Shown: positions 43,020 through 54,206, counted from the first letter of the stretch. The stretch: 64,000 bases of DNA from Pomphorhynchus laevis (GCA_012934845.2 WNNJ02003587.1:45538-109537), one strand, 5' to 3'. Numbers and translations: made by a program. The notes: generated by a model not told the origin, from the letters alone.

Positions 43020-44009
43020 CTAGCGAAGAAGACAAGGGGGAGAGATGGGACGCCATCGAATTTTTGGCCTTGTGTGTACAACGTGAAAATTTCCATTGAT
43101 TTGACGTATAGATAAGGATGACTCGCCGTTTGTTTCACGTCGATGTTTCTCAATGCGAGCTAAATTGAGCTGGGCAATATCAGAAGGGGAGCGGTCAGGA
43201 AAGATACGACTAGTAGACGAAGTGGTAAGAAGTTTAAAACGTTGGGAAAGTACCAAGGATGCATGTGAACTATGTCGGAAAACAATCTTTAGGAGTGGAG
43301 GACTGAGATGATTGGATTTAGTGGATTTGTTTAAACGGATCAAAGATACAGGAGCGATATTATTGAAGAGGGATGGATTATTATCAGGAAGAATGGTTGC
43401 TAGGATATTCCTGAAAGCAGATACATCATCATCGAGGCGACATTGAGGAGAAGTAGATTCGGAAACCTTTAAGTTAGATATGATAATGCATCGATCGCGC
43501 GAAGGAAAACGATTACGTAGTGGTGGACGGAAAGACCTGGTAGCAGTAGAGGCAGAAGAGCAGATAGACGTGGGAATGACCGGGGTGCTAAGTGAAGATT
43601 TAAGATAGTTTGGAGCATGTGTGACAGGAGTGGAGTGTTGAATCGGTTGATCGGAGATGTTACTGGAGATGATTTTGACGGAAGGATGTAAATTATTGAT
43701 AGGTGATACGGTTGGAGCATGTGTGACAGAAGTGGATTGTTGAATAGGTTGAACGGAGATGTTACTGGAGATAATTTTGACAGAAGGATGTAAATTATTG
43801 AGAAGTGATACGGTAGAGGTAGAGTAAGGAGTACGTGAAGAGAAGAAAGAAGTATGAGATGTATTTAGATGTAAGGATGAATAGGAAACATGAGGTACGA
43901 GATGAAGGCCTTTACTGTTTGCAATGTTAGGAAGATGAAGATTATGGGAAGTTTTATCCGTAGTTAAAGGAGGAGTGTGTGTGAGAGAAGTTTCAAGAAC
44001 GGGTTTCAT
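43020..44009 (-). CDS. L2-like ORF1 protein
   Basis: An open 329-codon frame. The first half is Ser/Thr/Pro-rich and carries a tandem repeat of about 32 residues (LNNLHPSVKIISSNIS...QPIQ twice, near residues 70-135). The second half has FRPPLRNRFPSRDRCIIISN, a SLIRLNKSTKSNHLSPPLLK segment equivalent to the RLGK...RPRLLK core of LINE ORF1 proteins, and a basic end. The frame ends in TAG at the same place as its homologue near 53485. Such proteins bind element RNA. Confidence 0.8.
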   Translation of the reverse strand: MKPVLETSLTHTPPLTTDKTSHNLHLPNIANSKGLHLVPHVSYSSLHLNTSHTSFFSSRTPYSTSTVSLLNNLHPSVKIISSNISVQPIQQSTSVTHAPTVSPINNLHPSVKIISSNISDQPIQHSTPVTHAPNYLKSSLSTPVIPTSICSSASTATRSFRPPLRNRFPSRDRCIIISNLKVSESTSPQCRLDDDVSAFRNILATILPDNNPSLFNNIAPVSLIRLNKSTKSNHLSPPLLKIVFRHSSHASLVLSQRFKLLTTSSTSRIFPDRSPSDIAQLNLARIEKHRRETNGESSLSIRQINGNFHVVHTRPKIRWRPISPPCLLR

Positions 44010-44105
44010 AGATGACGAAGGAGTTAGTAAGCAAACGGATGACGACGATAGATTGGAAGATATGTTGTCGTTTGTTGATGTTCCATGTATAACAGCGGTC
44101 TGAGT

Positions 44106-45045
44106 CGACTGAGATGTGTCGCTTATGATGTTTTAAAGAATTGAAGAAATTTCTCGCCTGCTTATAAACACCATATTCACAAAATCCACCCTTAAAGGAT
44201 TTAAAACAGAAGTCACGAGCCTTCATCGCAGTAGCCAGCTCAGTATCAAACCAACGAGCGCTTTTCCAACTAGTCTTAGACTTCAAAGGTGATAATTTTA
44301 TCATTAGAGAATAAAGCGTCACGCGAAAATGATCCCAGGCCTCGTCAACTCAGACAACAGCAGGATCAGGCCAACTTACTCTATGTAGCTTTGATGTAAT
44401 AACATCATAGTTCGCCCTAAAGACATTAATCTGACGTTTGTACCTAGCATGATGAAACACTCTCATTTGTATATTTAGCAAAACGTTAACTACATAGTGA
44501 TCAGACAAACCAACAGGAGAATCATATTGGATACTACTGATTAATTGACTGTTTGTCGATAGGCAAAGATCAAGAAGGGAAGAACTACAACTTGAAAAGC
44601 GAGTATGTACATCAACAAATTGAGCAAGACCACAATAAGTAAAACACTCCATAAGGTGACAAGATTCACTATCACAAGTAGGAAGAACCGTATTCGAAGT
44701 CCATTCAACATCTGGCATATTCAGATCCCCAATTATCACAGTATCACAATCTCCTCGCGTATACAATTCTATCTCTTCAATAAGTTTCTTAGATATTGCC
44801 TTAGGGGTACGATACACAAGACCCAGTATGATGGGTGAGCTGTTATCAAACTTCACCTGACATCACAAACTCTCAACTCTATCAATAAACGACTTACTCA
44901 AAACACGCACCTTAACTTCGTCTCTCATAAAGAGAGCAACGCCACCACCCCTACCCCTATCCGATCACTACGGAACAAAGAATAGTCTGGGATGGATACC
45001 TCAGCATCAGATACATAACAATTAAGCCAAGATTCTGTATTGCCT
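44106..45045 (-). pseudogene. CR1-like endonuclease and linker between two L2-like copies
   Basis: Reading leftwards from 45040: ESWLNCYVSDAEVSIPDYSL, VALFMRDEVKVRVLSKSF, ILGLVYRTPKAISKKLIEE, VIIGDLNMPDVEWTSN, SLLDLCLSTNS and PVGLSDHYVVNVLL, then RWFDTELATAMKARDFCFKS and FFNSLKHHKRHIS before the L2-like sequence starts. The frame is broken by a stop near 44863 and another after PDPAVV. Its missing upstream part (ORF1 and NVRSLLQ...IIYLT) is at 47796-48650, on the other side of L2-like copy E. Confidence 0.85.
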
Positions 45046-47795
45046 CTCATACATCTACTGCTTTTAACCATGGCGGTATAGTTGCCATTGCTCGTCACCC
45101 AATGTCTTTACGTAAAATTAACGTTAACATCCGTTACACCTCGTTCGAATTACTCATATGCAGATTATCAACTCCTTTCCCTCTGGAACTTGTGATTGTA
45201 TACCGTCCAGGTTCAGTTGCCCCCTCACGTATCTTCTTTAACGACCTTGCAGATCTAATGTCTCACTGTTCATTGTCTTATACTCCTTCTTTTGTTCTCG
45301 GTGACTTTAACATTCGTCTTGATCGCCCGGCTGACTCTGACTCTATCACTTTAACTAATCTTTTTTCTGATTTTAACTATAAATTACTTTCAACAAGCCC
45401 AACTCATATTCTCGGCGGTGCTCTCGACATCATTGCTGTCCCTATCTGCTTCAATGACTATACTTCCTTGTCAATTACTGATCCCGGTTTGTCCGATCAT
45501 TTCCTTGTCACTCTTACTCTTACTCGTCCCCATCCTCCTTCTCCGCATCCACCAATATCCACACCAAGTCGACACTGGAAACTTCACGATATCCCTATTC
45601 TCTGCACAGCCTTACTCAATTCCTCAGTCTTTTCACTTCCTCTTAACTATCTCTCTTGATGATATCTGCATTCTGTTTGATTCTGAACTTATGTCTACCA
45701 TCAATAAACTTCTGCCTAGTCGACTCCGACGCTCTCAGCGCTTGCGCCATGCTCCCTGGTTCGATTCTGACTGTATTCTTTCTAAGCGTCGACTCCGTCA
45801 CTCTTTTCGTGTGTATAATAGCTTTCTTAAACGTTCTCCTAACTCACTCCCTCAAAATCTCCGTGATTCCTACTAATCTATAAGCCGTTCACATCTTATT
45901 CTTATACGTACTAAAGTACTATCTTTTGGCGAAATCAACTCGAGTCATCTTCCAACTCGAAATCTCATTGGAAAATCTTAAACTTAATTCTTTCACGATC
46001 ATCTACTTCTTGTAATATAAATCCTGATGAATTTTCTTCTTATCTACAAACTAAGCTATCTAATTTACTTTCCCTACTACCCGTAGCCCCCTTGTACCCA
46101 CTCTTATCTTTAAATACTTCCCTCCCAGAACTATTCCACCTTCTTCCCGTTTCGTCTGATAAAGTTTCTTCGGTTCTGCTGTCATTACCTAATAAAACCT
46201 CTCCTTCTGACCCAATTCCCACTCACTTGCTTAAAAATATCTGCTCCTTCTATCTTACCCTTCCTAACCACATTGTTCAACTCGTCCATCCGTAGCCGTA
46301 CATTTCCTTCCATCTGGAAATGCGCCACTGTTCGTCCTCTCATCAAAAAGCAATCTCTCGACTCCTCACTACCATCTTCGTACCGTCCAATCTCACTTCT
46401 CCCAACTCTCTGTAAACTCCTTGAGCGTCTCGTTCTCAAGCAAGTTAATACATATCTCTTTTCCTCTAACTTGTTTCCTCCCTTCCAAGCCGCTTTTCGC
46501 TCTAATCACTCTTCTGAAATTGCCTGTCTTAAAGTTTATAATGACTTACTCATCTCGCGCGATCATAAATTATGTAGTGTCATAGTTTCTCTTGATCTAT
46601 CGTCTGCTTTTGACATCGTCGATCACTCGATTCTTCTACATCGCCTTCGTCATGATTATGGCTTCTCTTTACCCACTGTATCATGGTTTTCTTAATATAT
46701 GTCAAACCGTACATTTCGCGTATATTCTAACTCTTCTCTCTCCCATCCTTCATCCATCCCGACCGGTGTTCCACAAGGCTCCGTATTAGGCCCTATGCTT
46801 TTCTCTCTTCTTCTCGGTGACTTGTCTTCGATTTCTCATAAATTTAACTTCCATGTTATGCAATATGCTGATGACATTCTCATCTATGCTCACGCACCTG
46901 CTTATCGTATTCATGATCTTAGTGTTTCTGTTTCCAGCTGTCTTGTCTCAATTTCCAATCATCTTTCTTCCCTTCGCCTTTCTCTGAATCCTGATAAATC
47001 TAAAATTATGTGGATCCTACCTCGAAGCTTCGGCGTAGAACCTCCTTCCGTATCACTAAATTCTACAATTCTTCCTATCGTTGATAATCTCGTTTTCCTA
47101 GGCTTTCATTTCGACAACCGACTTTCACTTTAACCTTTCGTTCGTGATAAAGTACGCTCATCTACCTTGATACTCCGCAATCTCCGTCAAGTTCGTAGAT
47201 TGATCGATTTCCCTTCTTGTATGACTCTCATATCTTCTCTTCTTTTCTCAAGACTTGATTACTGTCTTAGTCTATTTTCCAACTCACCTAAATCCACTCT
47301 TCTTCCTTTACAACGCATCATCAACGCTGCCGTCCGAGTTCTCCTCCGTCTTCGTCGTTTTGATCATACATCCCACTATCTTGTTTCTCTTGATTGACCT
47401 ACCATTTATTTTCGTGTTCAAATTCGTCTTCTTATCATTGCTTTTCGCCTTATAACTTCTCATACCCCTTCATTTCTCAACCTTCCTTTTCTCGACAATT
47501 CTCGTACTGTGTATTGTGCTCTGCGTTCCCGTAATTCCCTTCTTTTACATGTCCCAATCTACTCTACCTCTTTTGGCTTCCGCTCCTTCGTTGTGGCTGC
47601 TCCTCTCTTGTGGAATCAACTGCCTATTCATATCCGCCAATCAACATCTATGCCTCACTTCAAACGCCAAATCCAATTTTATTTCAACAATTAACTAATT
47701 ACCTGTGACCTTTGATGTTCTTTTTTTTGTTTGTTAGTGGTCATGTAAGCGTGCATTTTGCACGCATTTGCCACGTTAAATAAATTATTGTATTA
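45046..47795 (+). mobile_element. L2-like LINE copy E, inverted partner of copy D
   Basis: This 5'-truncated L2-like copy starts in the endonuclease (GGIVAIARHPMSLRKINVNI, near 45070). It runs through VLGDFNIRLDRPADSDSITL, the linker (45656-45883), RT pieces (46092-46295, 46273-46695, 46699-47133, 47167-47397, 47509-47694) and the 3' hairpin (47749-47765). It shares two disabling TAA codons (near 46694 and 47132) with copy A. Its insertion splits a CR1-like endonuclease between IIYLT and ESWLN. Confidence 0.9.
46092..47694 (+). pseudogene. L2-like reverse transcriptase of copy E
   Basis: RT with YADDILIYAHAPAYRIHDL intact but with frame changes near 46280 and stops near 46694 and 47132. The frame otherwise matches the open copy at 40158-41759 almost residue for residue. 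Confidence 0.87.
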
Positions 47796-49541
47796 TTAAC
47801 AGGTTCGATCCTAAACTTTAGCTCATCGACTTTCTGTAACAAGCTCCGAACATTACAATAAAATATACTATGATTTTTATTTACACCAGTGCAAGTAGTA
47901 ATATCATCTCTAGCAATTTGACACACTTCAGATCCAAAATCAGCTAGGCACTTATATGCTATAAGACCTTGCCAAAACCCTCCATATTCACGAAAGGCGA
48001 TACATCTAGTGGGGACCAACTGATTCGAATGCGTCGCCTCACTACTAGAAAATTTTTTAACACATAGATTGCTCTCACCAAATGCAACACGAGATGCGAG
48101 TTCTTTCTTAGCTTGAGACAATTTCTCCCTTTGAAGAGCGTCAAGATCTTTCAAGAGATTAACATGGGATTCTTTTAAACGATATGAATCCCGAAGAATT
48201 AACTCAGCATGCGACTGCTCCCTAAATACGGCCTTGAGTAAACGCGGCCTATTACTAAGTGTATCACGCTTACCCAGTCGAAATAATGCAACGAGTTTAA
48301 CACTTTTGACAATATCCACATTGCAAGAACCAAGTACATGCGTCAATATAAATCTCACACTCTGGACGTCCTCGTTAAGAAGTACTTGTGCGTTCTCAAA
48401 TAAAGATTCTCAGACATTGGCCAGAATAACAGATCTACATCGATCAGCGGTGTGTTTCCTATTATTACCAATTTGCAATTCCAGACTGTCACGTGACACT
48501 GCGGATAGTGTATGTTGACTTATCGTTGACTCTTGTTCCTTCTTTTTGACAGTCCCATTATCAGACATATGACCATGATTCAAAACCTGACAATATGTAT
48601 TTTCATAATTAGTAACATCAGGTAAATGCACTGGAACATCCATGGCTACAGTCTCACCCTCTTCAGTTAAAATTGATTATATTATTATTATAACATACAA
48701 GACAAAGCCTATATGGCTGTTCAGTCTGCTCACGAAAAAATAAAATAAAAATTAAACAAAATGTAGAATTGATAGAGTTAAGAAAATCAGGGATACGATA
48801 GCTTCTCCATATTATCGATCTGTTCCAGACATATTCGCAATCGCTTCTTAAATAAAGTCAGCGTTGTGGAGGCAACAACGTATTCAGGAAGACTATTCCA
48901 CACGTTAACTACACGTCTTGACAATCTTGTGACAGGCGATAGTTTCCCAGTATGCTGTTTAAAAATTGTCATCGAATGATGTCGCCTGGATCTATTATTA
49001 CGACACGCCATAATATTTCGAGGATATCCATCAAATTTGTGCAATAATTTCCACGTTGCAACCAAGTCGATAAACATTAACCTCACCTTCATGTCAAATA
49101 TGCCAATCACTTTAAGTCTCTCACGATAAGGTAAATACTTACAGTCTGGACATAAACGGGTAATACGGCGAAGAACTCTATCGACAGCATTCAGTTCAGT
49201 CCGTGTACATGGGAAGCAAGATGGAGAGCAATACTCAAGTATTGGTCTCAATAACGAGTTAAACAGCACCCTGAACGACGATGGATTTATTTTCAGAAAG
49301 CAATTTTTGATAGTGTGCATCATTTTTCTAGCTTTGCCTAATTGAATGTTGTAATGATGTCGTGTCTTTAAAGATGAATCGATCAAAATACCAAGATCAC
49401 GATGAGTCGAAACTATCTCAAGTTCTTTTACACCAATGAAGTAGGTATGACATCCTTTGCGTCCACGACCCAATCTCATATTCTTACACTTTTCCAGGTT
49501 TAATGATACTCCTGTAGTAAGACTCCATTCATACACTAAAT
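46360..49541 (+). repeat. Segmental duplicate of 1-3181
   Basis: From GACTCCTCAC (46360) to CATACACTAAAT (49541) the sequence repeats 1-3181 with an offset of 46,359-46,360 and only scattered single-base changes. It includes the junction between the two opposite LINEs and their private stop codons. To the right, the first copy continues into RT while this one enters unrelated sequence. The left border of the other copy is outside the window. Confidence 0.93.
47796..48650 (-). pseudogene. CR1-like ORF1 and endonuclease start (duplicate)
   Basis: Same piece as 1435-2290. Here 48358-47741 is open for 205 codons: LFRLGKRDTLSNRPRLLKAV, the Lys/Glu-rich helix, then NHSIFYCNVRSLLQKVDELK and IIYLT, running into L2-like copy E. 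The upstream ATG frame 48643-48410 again ends at a TGA before NESLFENAQ-type sequence, so ORF1 is interrupted in both duplicates. Confidence 0.83.
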
Positions 49542-49545
49542 TATG
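48660..49545 (-). pseudogene. CR1-like RT C-terminal part (duplicate, truncated)
   Basis: 49545-48787 encodes VYEWSLTTGVSLNLEKCKNM, HRDLGILIDSSLKTRHHYN and the C-terminal region, as at 2427-3181 but with the Trp and Gly codons intact. It stops abruptly at 49541, where the RT core is missing. Confidence 0.85.
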
Positions 49546-50800
49546 AGAACAATAAATCCTGATCTTGGCAACACGTTCTACAAAAATTTCGATTATTCGA
49601 CAATTGGGACATTTAGCGAAATCACGTCCACGCAGTTTGACTCCAAGATGCGATCCCAAATTACGCTCCTTTTAATGCTGGGTGAATTCGGGATCTTCTT
49701 AACCTTGAAGCATGAACCTTGCGAGTAAATTGCCAGTGTACAACGAGTACACACTTGGGATTTTGTCATGTGGTAATCTATATATAGTGATAGAGGATGA
49801 CCTCTAAGAGCAGATGAACTTATTTTCACATATTTAATTATTTTAAGCTGGCGATTTCCCGAATCGTTCACATATTGTCATGATAGAAAGCACAATAGCT
49901 TCGTTGCATCCCAAATTCAAGAACAATCTAGCCTTTTCCTAAACCAATTGGAGAAATCCTTTGTCTTTCAATCGTTCACTTGTCTGGATGGTGCATGGTT
50001 ATAATTACAAATTCTGCAGGTTTCGCATACCATGCAATTAACGATTGATTAATTGCATATTTACTGCCACCAATACTACGCTTCACTCCTACAGTGTATT
50101 CAAGTCCCACCTAAGCACATTTAGCTCTTATCAAATAATTGATTAGTCAACAATTTATCTCAAATTCAAAGTTTATACTCACGATATCACCAACAAATAG
50201 TCGCAATACAAACAAAGAAAATATCCTTATCATAACTTATCATAAATATCCTTATCATAAATATCCTTATCATAAATATCCTTATCATAAATATCCTTAT
50301 CATAAATATCCATATCGTAGGTAAGTGGAACCGATTAAGTGAAGAAATTGTCAACTCAAGATCGGTTTCAGCATTCAAACATGAACTTTTTTGACTTTTG
50401 TTTGTGAGTCTTTTTTTTCTTTACTTCTTCTTTTTCTTTAACAGTGTAACTGTGAGCTTTGCTCGTCTGTTTGTCGAAATAATAATAACATATTCTACTT
50501 ATATTATTATTTTTTGTTGGTTCGACTTTTACACCTCATTTGCTTATTTTCATTACTCTAAAAATGTTTAGTTATGACCAACACCGAAAGATCAAGTGCT
50601 TTAATAAAATTATCTGTTATTAATATAAATTAATTATTAATATTACTTTATATTAATTAATACTTTTGTTGTAATATACACATCTGTTTTAAATTGAAAA
50701 AGCGCTATCGAGAATATTATTATTTACAGTAAAGGAAATTACATACATCTTCAATAGTCATAAAATTGAAAACTAAATCGTCGTTGGAAATATATCGTGT
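49546..50800. other. Stretch without recognised gene; CR1 3' tail remnant
   Basis: 49546-49870 is open on the minus strand in overlapping frames (e.g. 92 codons) without recognised homology. 50440-50490 (plus) matches the CR1 3' terminus: TGAGCTTTGCTCGTCTG hairpin and AATAATAATAACA tail. The rest is AT-rich. Confidence 0.5.
50219..50312 (+). repeat. Tandem 15-bp repeat
   Basis: About six copies of ATATCCTTATCATAA, the first one partly shortened and the last with CCATATCG. In one frame it would read YHKYP repeatedly, but no surrounding gene supports translation. Confidence 0.9.
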
Positions 50801-50802
50801 GG

Positions 50803-51160
50803 TTAGGTGTGGTCAGGATTATTGGCAGGTCGATTTCGGGAAGAACGAAAGCCCCGAAGGCACATGGAAGTAGATCGACATAGAGCAATACCAACGATGC
50901 GTTTTAGTCGGCAAATACAGTTCGCATACGAGTTTGTGGTATAATTCATTGATTGTAACCAAGCGATGCGTCTAATAAGTTGTAAGGCGTTTTCTCCTAT
51001 GCCACCCGATGCTGCGAACACAAGTGGTGCGAAACTACCTCGATCGACCAGACTTATTCTCTCTTCATATTTCGATCCTTTTCGAGTCTCGTGGTACTTG
51101 AAAGCACTAACTGTTGATGATGAGTACGAAACGGTTAAAAATATTAATTGTAATAATAAA
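50803..51160 (-). pseudogene. Orphan RT-associated nuclease-like domain, second copy
   Basis: On the minus strand: FKYHETRKGSKYEERISLVD, GSFAPLVFAASGGIGENALQ, LIRRIAWLQSM and a helical end with STSMCLRGFRSSRNRP. It matches the last 120 residues of the domain at 27703-28266 (YHENRKRAKYVERVNTFER...PLIISSSGGTG). Upstream acidic motifs and the RT are missing. Confidence 0.68.
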
Positions 51161-51519
51161 ATATTAATTTTATTATTGTAAAATTGTAAATTATTATTTA
51201 CTTTGTAAATATTAAGTTCATATGTCGATTTTATTAGTTTGCGATTTTATTATTTTATTGATCAAAAATCAATTGAAATGTATATGAATTCATAATTCAT
51301 ATACATTTCAATTGATTTTTGCTCAACGAGTTCCCCAGTGGTATAACATCGTAACCTACCAATTTAAGTTGATGATTTATCATTTACCAAAAACAGTATC
51401 TCTCCATTCAGTTTTCAATAGTTGAAATGCAGTATTTGAACTCGACAAGAATCGGTTTGGAATCTATACTACTTTTTTAAATGTTTTTTTTATACAGATA
51501 AGATGATCGTGTTCACAAA
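51161..51519. other. AT-rich stretch with a perfect palindrome
   Basis: No gene recognised. It contains the 28-bp inverted repeat at 51263-51321. Confidence 0.5.
51263..51321. repeat. Perfect 28-bp inverted repeat, 3-nt loop
   Basis: The arm CAAAAATCAATTGAAATG... (51263-51290) is fully complementary to 51294-51321 around a CAT spacer. It would form a 28-pair hairpin. It is not inside a recognised element. Confidence 0.92.
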
Positions 51520-52330
51520 AATGAAAGGCTTTCGATAATTTCTAAGGCTTTCGGTGATGTGCGATGTGATTTACTAATTGCTAAAATGCATCAGATTGGA
51601 ATTGGCCCACTTATAGTTCAATGGTAGCAAATTTTATTATTTCTAATCGATCTTACAAAGTTCGCGTAAATGGCGTATTCTCGAATTGCCATTCCATTCA
51701 GCGCGGTGTGCCACAATGCTCAATATTAGGACTTTGATTTTCTCAATAAATATTAATGACTTACCAGGTAGAATTCGTTCAGACTCGCTCTTGAATGTTG
51801 ACGATGTTTAAATCTTTGAGAGGTATACATTAAAAAAATATTCCGATGTATTTCAGGAAGATATTCGGATAGTGTCAAGCGGAGCTCGTGACAACTTCCT
51901 TTCAATTTACGCATGAGCACTGGCAATAGTAATCAGACCTTAATTATTTTCTTGACGACCAGTTGATTGCACAAGCTGAACATGCCAAGGATTTTGGTAT
52001 GTAGATATCTTATGATTTATTAACTAAAAGGCATATAGCCCAGGAGCACAAAAGTCAATAGGTTGGGGGGGGTTTTATCCATCACTCATTTCTTGTCCTC
52101 TTAAATCGATTTTTTAAGTTACTTGCAAACGCATTTATTGTAACCTATTGTATGGTTCTGAATGTACGTATCCGGAATTTAAGGACGATGTAATTCAATT
52201 AGAAAATGTGCTCTGTCGAGCAACAAAGTTGATTTCTGCACTCAAACACCTTTCTTACGACGACTAGTTACATGCATTTAACATGACTAGTGTGAGCAAA
52301 GAACTACTTATCCGTAACTGTCGTACAATT
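51520..52330 (+). pseudogene. CR1-like RT fragment
   Basis: Frames read KAFGDVRCDLLIAKMHQIGI, FIISNRSYKVRVNGVFSNCH, IQRGVPQCSILG (GVPQGS with Cys for Gly), FSININDLPGRIRSDS, LNVDDV (YADD degraded) and later VIQLENVLCRATKLISALKH. It is a badly decayed RT core, flanked by AT-rich sequence. Confidence 0.72.
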
Positions 52331-52607
52331 AGTTAAAAAATTGTGTTGATTGTTAAATACTTACAATTAAACTTTCTTGATAATTAACTACTTACAATCA
52401 ATCCAGTTCCAGATCAATCCAGCAAATTTAACAGTTTAAACACACAAGGACGTTGATTGGAAGACGTAAGAAGACAGCTACACCGACAACAACTGTGCTC
52501 AACTACAAGTACGGTGCTCGACAAACGACTGCAGCATCAGGACTACAATCGCATGCGACAACAGTAAGTCTAAAAAATACTTCCTTATGTGGATTTTGTG
52601 CCACCAA

Positions 52608-52649
52608 ACTCATACGCGACCTCTCCTATAAGAGAGGTCGCTTATGAGT
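52608..52649. repeat. 18-bp inverted repeat with one mismatch
   Basis: ACTCATACGCGACCTCTC (52608-52625) pairs with GAGAGGTCGCTTATGAGT (52632-52649) across a 6-nt CTATAA loop. It lies about 50-80 bp before the 5' end of the L2-like copy F and could be part of its 5' region or of the target. Confidence 0.88.
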
Positions 52650-52904
52650 GGACACGTAATCCAACCTGTCCACTCAAACTCCCCCAGTCGTTTCTGATAT
52701 CCTTTGTTAACCCACTGATCATGTCACCACATGCACTTCTAATCCCATGTCTTCACTTCTCGACACCATCGTATCTTCCCTTCTGTCTCGTTTCTCAATA
52801 ACCTACATCCGTCAATCAAAATCACCTACACCAACCTCCACAATCCTTCCACTCATAAATTTTCCTCACATCGCTCAGCACCCTCTCTATTATCTAAATC
52901 CTCT

Positions 52905-53485
52905 TTGTCTTCCGCTGTCAAACCTACTCCCTTGATATCCTCAACTCCCAGCTCTCTTATCGTGAACTCACCAACTCACTTTACTCGTCCTCCTTTACGG
53001 AAACGCTTTCCTTCTCGCGATCGTTGCGTCATCGTCACTAATATAACTCATCCTACCTCTTTATTTCCACAATCACGTCTCGACCATGATGTTTCGCATT
53101 CAGATCCATCCTCTCGTCTCTTGTTCCTGCGGATAAACCATCATTTTTTAACAACATCTCTCTTGTTGCATTCATCCACCTTAACAAATTTTCTCAATCT
53201 AATCCTTCCAAGCCCCCTCTCCTAAAATTGTTTTCAATCATTGCTCTCACGCTTCCTCTGTCCTCTCCCGACGATTCAAACTCATGTCCTTTTAGTCACT
53301 CGCATTTTCCTCGATTGCATCCCCTCCGAAATCGCTTAACTCTCATCTGTACGCATCGAAAAATGCCGTCGCGAAAAAAACGGCGAAGCATCTCTCTCCA
53401 TCCGAAACAGACGGAAATTTTCAAGTTGTCCACACCCGCCCAAAAATTCGATGGCGCTCCATCTCCCCTATGTGTCTTCTCCACT
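52905..53485 (+). pseudogene. L2-like ORF1 of copy F
   Basis: FTRPPLRKRFPSRDRCVIVT matches FRPPLRNRFPSRDRCIIISN in the ORF1 at 43020-44009. After frame shifts, an ...AQKFDGAPS / RWRSISPMCLLH end with TAG is recognisable, overlapping the ATG of ORF2 at 53451. Confidence 0.7.
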
Positions 53486-54206
53486 AGCCCCTATCACCAC
53501 CACACACGGTTTCCGCCTCGGCCTCTTCAACACTAAATCTATTCTCAATAAATCCGATCTCATCAGTGACCTATTAAACAAGCAATCCATCGATCTCTTC
53601 TGCCTCACCGAATCCTGTCACTCCGATTCTGATGACCTCTCCATCTGCCATTCGATCTCTGCCGGTTGCTCATTAGTCGAATCCGCTCGCCCCCTCAGCT
53701 CATCCTCTTCTAAAATCTCTAATAATGACGGCATTGTCGCATTCGCCCGTCACCCCGCGTCTATTCACAAAATCACTTCCCCTTTCAGTCCTTGCTCTTG
53801 TGAACTGCTCACTTGTCGTTCTAACCCGATCACTCTAGATCTCGACATTGCATACCGTCCTGGCTCAGCTGCTTCTACCTCCTTATTTTTTACCGAACTT
53901 GCTGACCTTCTGTCCCACTGTTCTTTGTCCTCAATCCCTTTAATCGTTCTTGGCGACTTCAACATCCGCCAAGACCGTCACTCTTCTACCGAGTCCATCC
54001 AGTTCATCAACATTCTATCAACTATAATTACAAACCCATCTTCACTGCCCCCACACATATCCTTGGCCTGGCAATCAATATCATCACTGTCTCCGATCAT
54101 TTTGCCGCCTTTACATCACTGTCTATCTCCGATCCTGGTCTATCCGATCATTTTCTCGTCACTCTTTATCTCACTCACAACCACACCCCTCCTCACACAC
54201 CTATAG
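53451..54206 (+). CDS. L2-like endonuclease of copy F (ORF2 start)
   Basis: A 251-codon frame begins with the ATG that overlaps the end of ORF1. Motifs: GFRLGLFNTKSILNKSDLIS, LFCLTESCHSDSDDLSI, GIVAFARHPASIHKITS, LDIAYRPGSAASTSLFFTEL and VLGDFNIRQDRHSSTESIQF. The later SDP GLSDHFLVTLYL region is in a shifted frame after about 54010. This start shows how ORF2 begins in the family. Confidence 0.8.
   Translation: MALHLPYVSSPLAPITTTHGFRLGLFNTKSILNKSDLISDLLNKQSIDLFCLTESCHSDSDDLSICHSISAGCSLVESARPLSSSSSKISNNDGIVAFARHPASIHKITSPFSPCSCELLTCRSNPITLDLDIAYRPGSAASTSLFFTELADLLSHCSLSSIPLIVLGDFNIRQDRHSSTESIQFINILSTIITNPSSLPPHISLAWQSISSLSPIILPPLHHCLSPILVYPIIFSSLFISLTTTPLLTHL

Larger units (their letters stand above)
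40080..44105 (-). mobile_element. L2-like LINE copy D, near full length
   Basis: The most complete L2-like copy: ORF1 (44009-43020), ORF2 with endonuclease and RT (about 43060-40158), and the 3' UTR with hairpin GCGTGCA-AAA-TGCACGC on the plus strand (40092-40108) and an ATT-rich tail reaching 40060. On the minus strand ORF2 can start at an ATG (near 43059) that overlaps the end of ORF1 in another frame, as also seen at 53451. It interrupts a minus-strand CR1-like endonuclease near 44105. Lesions: one extra base near 42970 and frame breaks in the linker (41760-42190). Confidence 0.92.

Noticed and set aside
50139-50324. YHKYP-repeat protein
   Set aside because: It is produced by a 15-bp tandem repeat in AT-rich DNA; no gene context, no flanking homology.
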